Shown: one piece after another, positions 1 to 8,114 of the stretch
Layout: every line of letters begins with the position of its first letter
Position numbering within the stretch: the stretch's first letter is position 1
Source of the DNA: Micromonospora purpureochromogenes
Lineage (GTDB): Bacteria > Actinomycetota > Actinomycetes > Mycobacteriales > Micromonosporaceae
Direction: 5' to 3'
Assembly: GCF_900091515.1 (NCBI RefSeq)
Contig: NZ_LT607410.1
Span: 4,960,001 to 5,024,000, forward strand
Length of the DNA: 64,000 nt
Notes under the pieces: model-generated
The model's database searches: none
What the model was told of the DNA's origin: nothing
What the model saw: the letters and a program-made list of their open reading frames with translations, nothing else
Made by a program: the position numbers and the translations under genes

Positions 1-551
1 ACGGGCGTACCCGGCTGCTGCTCGGGCACTCCCTCGGCGGGCAGGCGGCCCTGCTGCACCTCGCCCTGCACGGCGCGGACGCGGTCGACGGGCTCGCCCT
101 GCTCGCCGTCGGCGTGCCGTACTGGCGCAGCTACCCCGGCGCCCGGCGGTACGGGGTGCTGCCGTACACCCAGGGCATCGCGGCGACCGCGGCGGCGCTC
201 GGCGTCTGGCCGGGCTGGGGCTTCGGCGGGCGGCAGGCGCGCGGGGTGATCCGGGACTGGGCGTACACCGCCCGGACCGGGCGTTTCCCGGTGCTGGACG
301 GGGTGGACGCCGAGGCGGCGGTGGGCCGGATCGGCACGCCGGTGCTGGCGGTGAGCGTCGACGACGACCAGTACACCCCGCACGGCACCCTGGACCACCT
401 CTGCGCCAAGCTGACCGCCGCGCCGGTCACCCGGGACCACTACCCGACCGCCGAGGCCGGCGCCCCGCTGGACCACTTCACCTGGGTCCGCGCCGGGCGG
501 CCGCTGGCCGCCCGGGTGGCGGCCTTCGCGGCGGGCCTGCCCCGCCGCTGA
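1..551 (+). CDS. alpha/beta hydrolase, 3' part (5' end outside window)
   Basis: The reading frame is open from base 3 to the TGA at 549-551, so the window's left edge cuts off the N-terminus. The first visible residues hold the nucleophile elbow GHSLGG (Ser followed by Gly-Gly), the hallmark of alpha/beta-hydrolase fold enzymes. Further on, VSVDDDQYTP is a plausible acid-residue loop and PLDHFTW near the C-terminus supplies a candidate catalytic His. Substrate cannot be told from the fragment; the tail with an Asp-rich loop resembles small predicted hydrolases of the COG4757 type, which is only a resemblance from memory. No partner gene is visible; the next gene starts after a gap of about 150 bp. 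Fold assignment is solid, function is unknown. Confidence 0.75.
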   Translation, partial: GRTRLLLGHSLGGQAALLHLALHGADAVDGLALLAVGVPYWRSYPGARRYGVLPYTQGIAATAAALGVWPGWGFGGRQARGVIRDWAYTARTGRFPVLDGVDAEAAVGRIGTPVLAVSVDDDQYTPHGTLDHLCAKLTAAPVTRDHYPTAEAGAPLDHFTWVRAGRPLAARVAAFAAGLPRR

Positions 552-705
552 GCGCCCCTCCGGCCCGCCCCACCGCCGGATTCCCGCTGACCCCGCCGGG
601 ACGAACGGCGCGGCAGGGGACGTCCCGACCGCCGCCGAGATCGGGTGCGTAGCCGCGCGTCGGGCGGGTATGCCGCTGCGCCCGAATACGGTGGAGGGGG
701 ATCAG

Positions 706-1338
706 ATGTCCGAACGGCACACCGCACTGCGCTCGATGCACGATCTGGGCCTGGCAGCCTGGTTCGGTGGCTCTCTGATGGGAGCGCTCGGCGTCAACGG
801 GGCGGCGGGGCGGATCAGCGACTCGACTCAGCGACTCCCGGTCGCCTCGGCGGGATGGTCCCGCTGGACGCCGGTGAACGCGGCGGCGATCGGCGCCCAC
901 CTGGCCGGCGCGGTCGGCGAACTGGCCGCGGAGAGCCCGCGGGTGGCCAAACAGCGGGGCGTGGGGAAGATGAGCGCGGTCAAGACGGCGCTGACGATCG
1001 GCGCGCTCGCCGTGACCGGATACAGCCGGTTGCTCGGCATGCGGTTGGAGAAGGCCGGCAACCCGCCGGTCCAGGGGACCACCGAGCCCAACTACCAGAC
1101 TCCGTCCGACGTGGCCTCCTGCCAGCGGCAGATGAAGCTGCTCCAGTGGGCCGTTCCGGCGCTGACCGGGGCGCTGGTCGTGGTCACCTCGTACATGGGC
1201 GAGCAGCAGAAGCCCGGCGAGGTGTTCCGCGGGATGCTGGGCCGCACCGGCGGGATGATGAGCATGCCGTCGTCGATCGGGAAGCTCGCGGCGATGGGCA
1301 CGGCCAACCGTCAGCGCCGGATGGCGATGGCCGGCTGA
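706..1338 (+). CDS. conserved actinobacterial membrane protein of unknown function
   Basis: This is a 210-residue protein when started at the ATG at 706, which sits 5 nt after a strong GGAGGGGG ribosome-binding site. An in-frame ATG at 670 is possible but has no comparable site. I do not recognise a named family with certainty. Visible features are an N-terminal Gly/Ala-rich stretch that could be a first membrane segment (around AAWFGGSLMGALGV), a hydrophobic segment TALTIGALAVTG and a clear one, VPALTGALVVVTSYMG, near residue 155. The tail is rich in Met and Arg (RQRRMAMAG). It is probably an integral membrane protein with three or four helices. The next gene is on the same strand about 108 bp downstream, so co-transcription is possible. 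Confidence 0.6.
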   Translation: MSERHTALRSMHDLGLAAWFGGSLMGALGVNGAAGRISDSTQRLPVASAGWSRWTPVNAAAIGAHLAGAVGELAAESPRVAKQRGVGKMSAVKTALTIGALAVTGYSRLLGMRLEKAGNPPVQGTTEPNYQTPSDVASCQRQMKLLQWAVPALTGALVVVTSYMGEQQKPGEVFRGMLGRTGGMMSMPSSIGKLAAMGTANRQRRMAMAG

Positions 1339-1446
1339 ACGCCGTACCCGACCGGTGCGCCGGTAGCCGTCGGCGACGGCGGCCGGCGTACCGGTCGGGA
1401 CGGGGCGCGACAACGGCCGGTCGGGAAGACGAGCTGCGAGGTGGCC

Positions 1447-1836
1447 ATGACGGCGAACAAGGGACCGAGGCGGGGCGCGGGGCGTGGGCCGGAGTCCGCC
1501 GCCCCCTGGGGCACCACGGACGGCTTCGACGCGGACCCGCCCTGGGGCGCGGGCAAGCACGACCCGATGGACGAGGGCAGCGAGGAGACCGCCGTGCCGG
1601 AGGGCCGGCGGGGTGAGCGCCGCGCCGGCGCGCCGAGCGGACCGTCCGGGCGCGAGGGCCGGCACGGCTTCGGTTCGGTGGAGCCGACCCGCTACACCGA
1701 CGCGGGGCCGGGCGCGCCGCCCGACCCGGCGCCGTCCCGGCGCACCTTCCCGGACGACGTCGCGGACGGGGACCTGCCCGACAACCCGCTCGAGCGGGAC
1801 ACCGGCATGCACCCGGAGGGGATCACCCGGGACTGA
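1447..1836 (+). CDS. small, probably disordered hypothetical protein
   Basis: This 129-residue reading frame is dominated by Gly, Pro, Arg, Asp and Glu, with no hydrophobic core, signal peptide or membrane segment, so it is probably intrinsically disordered. The ATG at 1447 is preferred over the in-frame GTG at 1441 because the purine run GAGGTGG lies just upstream of the ATG. Repeated short charged motifs (DPPWGAGKHDP, PDDVADGDLPDNPLERD) recall small Actinobacteria-specific proteins of unknown role, but I cannot name a family. A strong terminator-like hairpin begins 12 bp after the stop codon, which supports the gene being real and the last of its unit. Confidence 0.5.
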   Translation: MTANKGPRRGAGRGPESAAPWGTTDGFDADPPWGAGKHDPMDEGSEETAVPEGRRGERRAGAPSGPSGREGRHGFGSVEPTRYTDAGPGAPPDPAPSRRTFPDDVADGDLPDNPLERDTGMHPEGITRD

Positions 1837-1847
1837 CGCCGGGGCGA

Positions 1848-1886
1848 CGGGCCGTGCCCGGGACAGGCTGTCCCCGGCACGGCCCG
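1848..1886 (+). terminator. strong hairpin terminator after the 1447-1836 gene
   Basis: Seen directly: an 11-bp perfect stem (1848-1858 pairs with 1876-1886), one mismatch, then a further 6-bp stem (1860-1865 with 1869-1874) closing a 3-nt loop. There is no T-run, as is common in high-GC actinomycetes. It lies 12 bp past the stop of the plus-strand gene and between two converging genes. Confidence 0.7.
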
Positions 1887-1923
1887 GCCGCACCTCGGCC
1901 CGGTCACCGCCGGTTACGCGGAC

Positions 1924-1954
1924 GGGACCGGCCACGGCGAGCGTGGCCGGTCCC
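1924..1954 (-). terminator. hairpin terminator after the 1998-2171 gene
   Basis: A perfect 12-bp stem (1924-1935 with 1943-1954) with a 7-nt loop lies 43 bp past the stop codon of the minus-strand small gene. With the 1848-1886 hairpin it separates two converging units. Again there is no T-tract. Confidence 0.6.
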
Positions 1955-1997
1955 GCCGGCGTCCGTCCCGGACCGACCCAGCGGTCCGTCGTCCGCC

Positions 1998-2171
1998 TCA
2001 GGAGCCGGTGCCGTCCTCGTCACCGGCCGGTGGCGGCGGCGGCTCGGCGACCGGCCGGCCGGTCTCGTCCACCAGTCCCGGCGCCATGCTGCCGCCGTGC
2101 GCCTCCTCCGCCTCGCGGACCCGGCGGGCCTCGGCGTCGTCCGGCACGCCCGGCTGTTGTTCCTGCGTCAT
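1998..2171 (-). CDS. 57-residue hypothetical acidic protein
   Basis: The ATG at 2171 gives a 57-residue protein starting MTQEQQPGVPDD and ending in a Pro-rich acidic tail. It has no Cys, no membrane segment and no recognisable domain. The composition (Ala, Glu, Pro, Asp) fits a small disordered protein of the kind often annotated as hypothetical in Streptomyces and Micromonospora. The upstream gene on the same strand (DUF72 protein) ends at 2230, about 58 bp away, so the two could be co-transcribed. A perfect hairpin follows. An in-frame start further upstream would add 24 Arg-rich residues and is less likely. Confidence 0.45.
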   Translation of the reverse strand: MTQEQQPGVPDDAEARRVREAEEAHGGSMAPGLVDETGRPVAEPPPPPAGDEDGTGS

Positions 2172-2229
2172 CGCGGCACCTTTCTGTCGTTGCCGGCGCG
2201 GTACCCGTGCCCCGGGTCGACAAACCGCC

Positions 2230-3126
2230 TCACACCGCGGCACGCTCGGGCGCGGGGGTCACGCCGAGCAGCTCGGCCAGCCGGGCCGCGTCGCGCTGGG
2301 CCTGCCCCGCGCAGCAGTTGTTGAACAGCACGTGCAGCTCGCCGGCGCTCTCGGCCAGGTCGGTCAGCAGCTCCGCCCAGCGGCGCAGCTCCCCGTCCGA
2401 GTAGGCGTAGCGGAACCGGTCCTCCTTGCTGCCGCCCTCCCAGTGGGCGCTGTGGCCGTGGAACCGGACCACCGCCGGCTCGGCCGTGGCGACCATGATC
2501 GGTGGCACCGAGGACGGGTGGCCCTGGGGCATGTCCACGCACACCATGCCGAGGTCGTGGTCGCGCAGGAAGGTGACCGTCTCGGCGGCGGCCGCGTCCT
2601 CGAACCAGGAGGCGTGCCGCAGCTCCACCACCACCGGCCAGGGCCGGCAGCGCCCCGCCAGCTCCACGATCCGCCGCCGGGCGGCCTCACCTCGGGTCAG
2701 CCACGGGGGGAACTGCAACAGCACCGCGCCGAGCCGGTCGTCCGCCGCGAGCGGCTCCAGCGCCGCCCGGAACCGGCGCCACAGCTCCTCGTACGCCCGC
2801 TCGGGCAGCTCGCGGCGGCGGATCCGGGCCGGTCCACCGGCCGGCCGCAGGTCCTTCGGCAGCATCGACACCGGCGTCGGGTGGCCGGTGAAGAGGCTGA
2901 ACGCCTTGACGTCGAAGGTGAAGCCGGGCGGGGTGGCCTCGACCCAGCCGGCGGTGGTCTCCGGTGCCGGGACCGCGTAGTACGAGGTGTCCACCTCGAC
3001 CAGTCCGAAGTGGCGGGCGTAGAAGCCGAGCCGGTCGGCGGGGGTCTTCGCCGACCGTGGGTACCAGCCGGAGCGCAGCAGGGTCTGGTCCGCCCAGGAG
3101 GACGTGCCGACCAAAATGTCACCCAT
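2230..3126 (-). CDS. DUF72 (YecE-like) family protein
   Basis: This 298-residue protein starts GDILVGTSSWADQTL, the standard N-terminus of DUF72 proteins (beta-strand then GTSSW). Other family marks follow in order: a segment on the partner strand reading VEVDTSYYAVP, then FTFDVKAF, LGAVLLQFPP, VVVELRHASWF, and VVRFHGHSAHW. These are the strands of a TIM-barrel-like fold with conserved charged residues at strand ends. Length is somewhat above the usual 240-280. The biochemical role of DUF72 proteins is not established. The start is the ATG at 3126 because it opens the conserved block; the longer upstream reading frame is not family-like. It is divergent from the DinB-like gene at 3246, with about 120 bp between them. 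Confidence 0.85.
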   Translation of the reverse strand: MGDILVGTSSWADQTLLRSGWYPRSAKTPADRLGFYARHFGLVEVDTSYYAVPAPETTAGWVEATPPGFTFDVKAFSLFTGHPTPVSMLPKDLRPAGGPARIRRRELPERAYEELWRRFRAALEPLAADDRLGAVLLQFPPWLTRGEAARRRIVELAGRCRPWPVVVELRHASWFEDAAAAETVTFLRDHDLGMVCVDMPQGHPSSVPPIMVATAEPAVVRFHGHSAHWEGGSKEDRFRYAYSDGELRRWAELLTDLAESAGELHVLFNNCCAGQAQRDAARLAELLGVTPAPERAAV

Positions 3127-3245
3127 GTAGTTCAGTGGACCGCCGGAGCGCCGGATCGGCAACCGCTGGCGTCGCGTGGCGGGCGCGGAACTGTCGGTGC
3201 ACCGGCCTAGCCTGGGCCTCGACGACATCGACGGAAGGTGCAGCG

Positions 3246-3752
3246 ATGACCACTTCGGAGCGGGTTCTCACCGGCGAGCGGGCCGACCTGACCCAGACCC
3301 TCGGCCGGCACCGGGGTTTCCTGCGGCAGACGGTGCACGGGCTGACCGACGAGCAGGCCGCGGCGCGCACCACGGTCAGCGAGCTCTGCCTCGGCGGGCT
3401 GATCAAGCACGTGGCGGTCACCGAGGATCGCTGGATGCGGTTCGCGGTCGGGGGCGCGGAGGCGATGCAGAGCGAGCCGCTGGACTGGGCGAACGGTTTC
3501 CGGATGGTCGAGGGCGAGACGCTCGCCGGCCTGCTCGACCACTACGCGCAGGTCGCCGCGCGCACCGACGAGCTGATCGCCACCCTCGACCTGGACGCCG
3601 CGCAGGCGCTGCCGGTGGCGCCCTGGTTCGAGCCGGGTGCGAGCTGGTCGGTGCGCCGGGTCCTGCTGCACCTCATCGCGGAGACCTCGCAGCACGCCGG
3701 GCACGCCGACATCCTCCGCGAGGCGATCGACGGCGCCAAGACGATGGGCTGA
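3246..3752 (+). CDS. DinB/DUF664-like four-helix protein
   Basis: This 168-residue protein has the pattern of DinB-type four-helix-bundle proteins: a first helix with RHRGFLRQTVHGLTDEQA, then LIKHVAVTEDRWM with a candidate metal-ligand His, and near the C-terminus LHLIAETSQHAGHADILRE with two further His separated by three residues. Such a three-His set binds a divalent metal in the family; several members are thiol-dependent transferases (mycothiol or bacillithiol), which would suit an actinomycete, but this member's substrate is unknown. The ATG at 3246 is chosen for its GGAAGG site about 7 nt upstream. It stands alone, divergent from the DUF72 gene. Confidence 0.8.
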   Translation: MTTSERVLTGERADLTQTLGRHRGFLRQTVHGLTDEQAAARTTVSELCLGGLIKHVAVTEDRWMRFAVGGAEAMQSEPLDWANGFRMVEGETLAGLLDHYAQVAARTDELIATLDLDAAQALPVAPWFEPGASWSVRRVLLHLIAETSQHAGHADILREAIDGAKTMG

Positions 3753-3937
3753 CCCGGATCCCGCCGATCTCGCGGGCCGCCCCTTCGGCGAATCCGGCAG
3801 CACAACACCCTCATCGTCACGCGCTGTGCGGGTGCTGACGCGTCGCGGTTGATCTGGCGGGGGTCGCCGCGTGATCAGCGCCACCCTCAGGGCGGAGATG
3901 TGACGTCGGGGGGGTGCCCGGCGCTGAGGGACACGAG

Positions 3938-4681
3938 ATGAACGCACATCGGATGGACCAGGAAACCGTCGAGCGGCTGCTCGTCGGCCCGGTCGTCGAC
4001 CCGTACGACGGCCCGGAGCCGCTCGTCCGGCTGCTGACGGCGGTGCGTGCCGCGCCGCACCCCGGCGAGCTGCGCGGGGAGAGCGCCGCGATGCACGCGT
4101 TCCGCAGCGCCCGCGCCGGGGTTCCGCTGCCGGCTCCGTCGCCCGCCCGCTCATTCCCCCTGGCCCGACTGGCCGGGCTGAAGGTCGCGCTCGCCGGCCT
4201 CGCCGTGGCCGCCACCGGGGGCGTCGCCCTCGCCGCCGCCACCGGCACGTTGCCCGGACCGCTGCACCGCGACGCGCCGGTCACCCCGCCGTCCGCCGCG
4301 CCGCAGCGCACCCCGCCCACCACCGCCGGGCCCGGCGGGTCCGCCGCTCCGCCCAGCGACAAGCCGGAATCGAGCCGGCCGACCCCGGCCGCGTCGATCC
4401 TCGGGCTGTGCCGCTCCTACCGCGCCGCGGCCGCGGACAACCCCGGTCGCGCCCTGGACAACCCGGCCTTCGCCGACCTCGTCACCAGTGCCGGCGGCCG
4501 GGACGAGGTGCCCGGCTACTGCGAGCGCGTGGTCCGCGACGCCCGGACCTCGGCACCCCCCTCGGCCGACCACCCGACGCCCACCGAACGACCGACCAGC
4601 CGGCCCTCGCCCGCACCCTCCACCACGGCCGGCAAGCCGGACGCCCCCGCCCGGACCGACCCGTCCCGCCCGACCAGCTGA
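3938..4681 (+). CDS. single-pass membrane protein with C-terminal Cys-pair domain, unknown
   Basis: This is a 247-residue protein. Residues 1-70 look soluble (DQETVERLLVGPVVDPYDG onward), then one hydrophobic segment follows (LKVALAGLAVAATGGVALAAA, about residues 78-99), then a long Pro/Ser/Thr-rich stretch. A short conserved-looking block then reads LGLCRSYRAAA ... LDNPAFADLVTSAGG ... VPGYCERVV, with one Cys at each end, before a Pro-rich tail. I recall similar blocks in actinobacterial proteins beside ECF sigma factors, which would suggest an anti-sigma-like role, but no sigma gene is in the window, so that stays speculative. The ATG at 3938 follows GAGGG at 8 nt; a GTG at 3914 is the alternative. 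Confidence 0.5.
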   Translation: MNAHRMDQETVERLLVGPVVDPYDGPEPLVRLLTAVRAAPHPGELRGESAAMHAFRSARAGVPLPAPSPARSFPLARLAGLKVALAGLAVAATGGVALAAATGTLPGPLHRDAPVTPPSAAPQRTPPTTAGPGGSAAPPSDKPESSRPTPAASILGLCRSYRAAAADNPGRALDNPAFADLVTSAGGRDEVPGYCERVVRDARTSAPPSADHPTPTERPTSRPSPAPSTTAGKPDAPARTDPSRPTS

Positions 4682-4728
4682 CCCAGCTCCGGCCGGCCGC
4701 CCCCGCCGGCTGGTGAGCGGCGGGCTGG

Positions 4729-4734
4729 TAGCTT
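4729..4734 (+). promoter_or_regulatory. -10-like box for a probably leaderless transcript
   Basis: TAGCTT lies exactly 6 nt before the ATG at 4741, and no purine-rich ribosome-binding site is present. That spacing is typical of leaderless actinobacterial transcripts. No good -35 is visible. Confidence 0.4.
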
Positions 4735-4740
4735 GCGCCG

Positions 4741-5463
4741 ATGACTCTGCGGCGTCGACGCGTGGCGGTGGCCTTCCGCCTGGCGATCGTCATCAGCGTG
4801 CTGGCCGGGATCGTGCTCACCGCGCTCGGTCCGGCCACGGTCACCGGCCTCCTGCCGTACTTCACCATCCAGAGCAACGTCGCGGTCGGGCTCTTCGCCG
4901 CCCACGCCGGCTGGCGGGCCTGGCGGGCACGGCCCGAGCCGCCGTCGGCGCTCAAGGGCGCGGTCACCCTCTACATCACCATCACCGGGGTGGTCTACCA
5001 CCTGGTCCTGGCCAACCCGGCCAGCCCCTTCGCGATGCCCCAGCCGGACCGCGCGCTCGGCGAGGCGCTGGGCAACCAGTTCCTGCACACCGTCGTGCCG
5101 CTGCTCGCGATCGCCGACTGGGCGCTGTTCGACCCGCGCGGCCGGCTACGGCTGCGCTACGCCGCCTGGTGGCTGGCCTTCCCGCTGGCGTACCTGGGCT
5201 TCGCGCTGGTGCGCGGGCTCGTCGTGCACCGGTACCCGTACCCGTTCATCGACGCCGGGCAGCTCGGCTACGCCGGGGTGTCGGTCAGCGCGGTCTTCTT
5301 CGCCTTCGCGTTCTGGCTGCTCGGCCTGCTCTTCGTCGGCGTCGACCGCGGACTGTCCCGGCGGGTCGCCGCCCGACCGGCCGACGCCCCGGCGCCCGCC
5401 GTTCCCGCGCCGGGCCCGGCCCTCGACGACGCCGCGACGGAGACACCCGCCGCCCGGCGGTGA
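4741..5463 (+). CDS. Pr6Pr-type integral membrane protein
   Basis: This 240-residue protein has about six hydrophobic segments: residues 10-30 (LAIVISVLAGIVLTAL), 40-58, 78-98 (VTLYITITGVVYHLVLA), 118-136, 141-160 and 178-200. The block LLPYFTIQSNVAVG followed by ITGVVYHLVL and then FLHTVVPLLAIADWALFDP is the pattern I associate with Pr6Pr (FAR-17a/AIG1-like) membrane proteins; some eukaryotic relatives hydrolyse fatty-acid esters of hydroxy fatty acids, but bacterial members are uncharacterised. The C-terminal 35 residues are Ala/Pro-rich and soluble. It appears to be transcribed alone and leaderless. Confidence 0.65.
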   Translation: MTLRRRRVAVAFRLAIVISVLAGIVLTALGPATVTGLLPYFTIQSNVAVGLFAAHAGWRAWRARPEPPSALKGAVTLYITITGVVYHLVLANPASPFAMPQPDRALGEALGNQFLHTVVPLLAIADWALFDPRGRLRLRYAAWWLAFPLAYLGFALVRGLVVHRYPYPFIDAGQLGYAGVSVSAVFFAFAFWLLGLLFVGVDRGLSRRVAARPADAPAPAVPAPGPALDDAATETPAARR

Positions 5464-5471
5464 CCCGGCCG

Positions 5472-5511
5472 CGGCGACGGTCGCGGGCGGGTACGCGCGA
5501 CGCCGTCGCCG
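5472..5511. terminator. imperfect hairpin between converging genes
   Basis: A 9-bp perfect outer stem (5472-5480 with 5503-5511), a 2-nt bulge and a 5-bp inner stem (5481-5485 with 5496-5500) fill the 48-bp gap between the stop codons at 5463 (plus) and 5512 (minus). It could act in both directions. Confidence 0.5.
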
Positions 5512-7578
5512 TCAGCGCAGCCGGGGACGCCGCCCGTCCGCGCGGGCCGAGCGGTCCCGGCCGTACGCGTCGGCGCGGCCCCACCGACCGGGGATGTCCA
5601 GCAGCTCCAGCCGGCCGAAGCCCTGCGGCACGGCCGGGGTGACCAGCAGATCGTCCCCGCAGGGCCGCAGCCCGAGGATGGTGCCCAACAGCATCAGCAG
5701 CGCTCCGGCGGCCCAGGACTGCGGGCGGCCCGCCATCGGCAGCTGGACGGGGTACCCGGTGAGCTCCCGTGGGTAGCCGGCGATCACCTCGGGCACCGGA
5801 CCGCCGAGCAGTTCCGCGACCGCCAGGACGCCGGCCGCGACCCGGGCCGCCTCGTCGTCGTGGTCGTAGCGGCGCAGGCCGGCGGCGATCAGCGAGTTGT
5901 CCGACGGCCAGACCGCCCCGACGTGCGCCCCCACCGGGTTGTACGGCAGCTGCCCCTCGGCCAGCGTCCGCACGCCCCACCCGGTGAACATCTCCGGTCC
6001 GAGCAGGTGCTCCGCGACCTGCGCGGACCGCTCCGCCTCGACGATCCCGCTCCACAGCAGGTGACCGATGTTGGAGGTGAGCGTCTCCACCGGGGTGCCG
6101 TCCGGCTCCAACGCCAGCGCGTAGTACCCGCGCCGGGGCAGCCAGAAGTCCCGGTTGAACCGCTCCTTGAGCACCGCCGCCTCCCGCTCCAGCCGGTGGG
6201 CGTACGCCGGGTCGCCCCAGAACTCCCGCGCCAGCCGGGCGCCCCGCAGCTTCGCGTCGTACGCGTACCCCTGCAGTTCGCAGGTCGCCCGGGGCAGTGC
6301 GGGCTCGCGGCCGTCGCGGTGCACGATCGCGTCGGGCGAGTTCTTCCAGGTCTGGTTGACCAGCCCGTTGCGCGAGTTGCGCCGCTGGTAGCGCAGGTAG
6401 CCGTCGCCGGTCAGGTCCCCGTACTCGTCGATCCAGTCCAGCGCCATCCGCGCCGGGTGCTGCAGCTCCCGGACCAGCGCGGCGTCGCCGGACCAGCGCT
6501 CGTACTCGTCGAGCAGGACAAGGAAGAGCGGCGTGGTGTCGGCGGCGCCGTAGTAGAGCGCCGTCGGTTCCTCGCCGAAGCCGGCGGACTCGCCGTAGCG
6601 CAGCTCGCCGAGGATCTTGCCGGGCTCCTCGTCGTGGTAGTCGTCGAGTCGCCCGCCCTGGAGCAGGGCGAGCAGCCGCAGGGTGGCCGGGGCCAGTTCG
6701 GGGGTGAACGGCAGCGTCTGCAGGCAGGTGATCATGGCGTCCCGGCCGTAGAGCGCCATCGCCCACGGCAGGCCGCCCACCGGCACCCGCCCGGGGTAGG
6801 ACAGCGGCGTGTAGCGCAGCGCGGCCAGGTCGGTCAGCGCGTCCTCGTAGACGTCCGCCAGGACGTCGCGCTCGGCCACCAGCCGCGGGGCCCGATCCAG
6901 CCAGTCCCGCAGGTCGTGACGCATGTCATGGTGCACCCGCTGCCGGTGCGTCTCCAGGCTGGCCCGCACGTCCCGGCCGCCCTCGCCGCGGACGATCATG
7001 TTGACGTGCAGGTTGGTGACCCACCGCCCGTTCGGGGGCACGGTGATCCGGTAGGTGATGCCACCCTGGTCGACGTGGCCCGGGGCGGTGGTGGAGACCA
7101 CCGCCTCCCGGCAGAACCGGTCCCGCTGGTACCGCAGCCGGAGCACTCCCTCGTCGGGGAAGGCGGTCGCGGTCGTCTGGCGGGGTCGGGGGCTGCGGAT
7201 CTCCGAGGTGTCGGCGAAGTCGGCGTCGATGTCCATCCGGACGACGAACTCAGCCGGGCCGGCGGAGTGGTTGAGCACCGTGATCCGCTCGTTGAAGCTG
7301 TCGTCGATGGAGCGGTACCGGATGATCGAGACGTCCGCGTCGACGTAGTGGCTGGCCGTGCCGGGGACCAGGAAGAACTGGGTCTCGAAGTGGCTGATGT
7401 CGTCCCGGGACAGGGCGTCCAGCCGCTGACCGTCGACGGTGAGCACCCAGCGGGACAGGAACCGGGTGTCGAACGAGAAGAGGCCGACCGGCGCCCGCGG
7501 GTCGACCTCCATGTCGCCCTGGGCGTCACTGGCCGCGAAGGCGTTGCCGGCGACGACGTGGACGCGTTCCTGCCTCAC
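5512..7578 (-). CDS. glycogen debranching-type protein (amylo-alpha-1,6-glucosidase family)
   Basis: This 688-residue protein has two parts. Residues about 10-210 form the N-terminal beta-rich domain of bacterial debranching-type proteins (VGLFSFDTRFLSRWVLTVDG, then FNERITVLNHSAGPAEF). Residues about 240-670 form the alpha/alpha-toroid hydrolase domain, with GGLPWAMALYGRDAMIT, WKNSPDAIVH and AVWPSDNSLIAAGL, which carry the usual acidic residues. Proteins of this type act on branched alpha-glucans or related oligosaccharides, and many in actinomycetes are uncharacterised. It is probably cytoplasmic, since no signal peptide is seen. The GTG start (7578-7576) overlaps the TGA of the upstream SCP2-domain gene in a GTGA, so translation is probably coupled. 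Confidence 0.8.
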   Translation of the reverse strand: MRQERVHVVAGNAFAASDAQGDMEVDPRAPVGLFSFDTRFLSRWVLTVDGQRLDALSRDDISHFETQFFLVPGTASHYVDADVSIIRYRSIDDSFNERITVLNHSAGPAEFVVRMDIDADFADTSEIRSPRPRQTTATAFPDEGVLRLRYQRDRFCREAVVSTTAPGHVDQGGITYRITVPPNGRWVTNLHVNMIVRGEGGRDVRASLETHRQRVHHDMRHDLRDWLDRAPRLVAERDVLADVYEDALTDLAALRYTPLSYPGRVPVGGLPWAMALYGRDAMITCLQTLPFTPELAPATLRLLALLQGGRLDDYHDEEPGKILGELRYGESAGFGEEPTALYYGAADTTPLFLVLLDEYERWSGDAALVRELQHPARMALDWIDEYGDLTGDGYLRYQRRNSRNGLVNQTWKNSPDAIVHRDGREPALPRATCELQGYAYDAKLRGARLAREFWGDPAYAHRLEREAAVLKERFNRDFWLPRRGYYALALEPDGTPVETLTSNIGHLLWSGIVEAERSAQVAEHLLGPEMFTGWGVRTLAEGQLPYNPVGAHVGAVWPSDNSLIAAGLRRYDHDDEAARVAAGVLAVAELLGGPVPEVIAGYPRELTGYPVQLPMAGRPQSWAAGALLMLLGTILGLRPCGDDLLVTPAVPQGFGRLELLDIPGRWGRADAYGRDRSARADGRRPRLR

Positions 7579-7949
7579 CGGCCCAGGCTCTCTCGGGCGA
7601 CGTCGCGAGGGTGCCGGGCGTCGGCCGGGCCCGGGAAGATCCGCCGCAGGGCCAGCAGCAACCGCATCTCGCCCTGCACGGTCACCTCGTTGCGCATCAA
7701 CGACTGCACCACCTCCGTCCGGCCGTCGGCGAGCCGGTCGAAGACCTCCCGGTCGGCCCGCACCACCAGGTCGGCGTCGTCGGGCGAGCGGGTCACGTCG
7801 ACACCTTGGTCGTGCACGGTGAGGTACCAGTGCTCCGTGCGGCCCCCGTCGTGCAGGTCGAGCCGGATCGTGCCGGACAAGGTCTCGGGCAGGTGCGGGC
7901 GGCGGCGCGACGACAGCCGCTCCAGGAACTCCGCTCCCGACGTCGCCAT
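7575..7949 (-). CDS. SCP2 sterol-transfer-like domain protein
   Basis: This 124-residue protein fits one SCP2-type domain: TIRLDLHDGGRTEHWYLTVHDQ, then VVRADREVFDRLADG, then VQGEMRLLLALRRIFP. The alternation of a beta-sheet with a final helix for ligand closure is typical. SCP2 domains bind hydrophobic ligands; in actinomycetes short stand-alone copies are common and their ligands mostly unknown. The ATG at 7949 follows a strong GGGAGGGG site. Its stop overlaps the GTG start of the debranching-type gene, so the two are an operon, an odd pairing of a lipid-binding fold with a glucan enzyme. It is divergent from the GH88/105-type gene at 8115. Confidence 0.75.
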   Translation of the reverse strand: MATSGAEFLERLSSRRRPHLPETLSGTIRLDLHDGGRTEHWYLTVHDQGVDVTRSPDDADLVVRADREVFDRLADGRTEVVQSLMRNEVTVQGEMRLLLALRRIFPGPADARHPRDVARESLGR

Positions 7950-8001
7950 GGCACCCCTCCCCGTCCGGTCCGCAGCCCGGTAGGCACGGTCGCAGGTGTC
8001 G

Positions 8002-8020
8002 GGGTGAGGCCGCCTCACCC
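8002..8020. promoter_or_regulatory. inverted repeat in a divergent intergenic region, possible operator
   Basis: A perfect 8-bp palindrome arm (GGGTGAGG, 8002-8009; CCTCACCC, 8013-8020) with a 3-nt spacer lies in the 165-bp gap between the divergent genes at 7949 and 8115. A further GGGTGA half-copy occurs at about 8026. It could be an operator for both carbohydrate-related units; no protein can be named. Confidence 0.35.
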
Positions 8021-8114
8021 GCACCGGGTGAAGCGGCCCGGTCCCTCCCCTCCGAGTCCGGGTAGCCCGGGGGTGCGCCGCCGGATCCGGGGTAGCAGGA
8101 GCGGAGGGGAGGCG

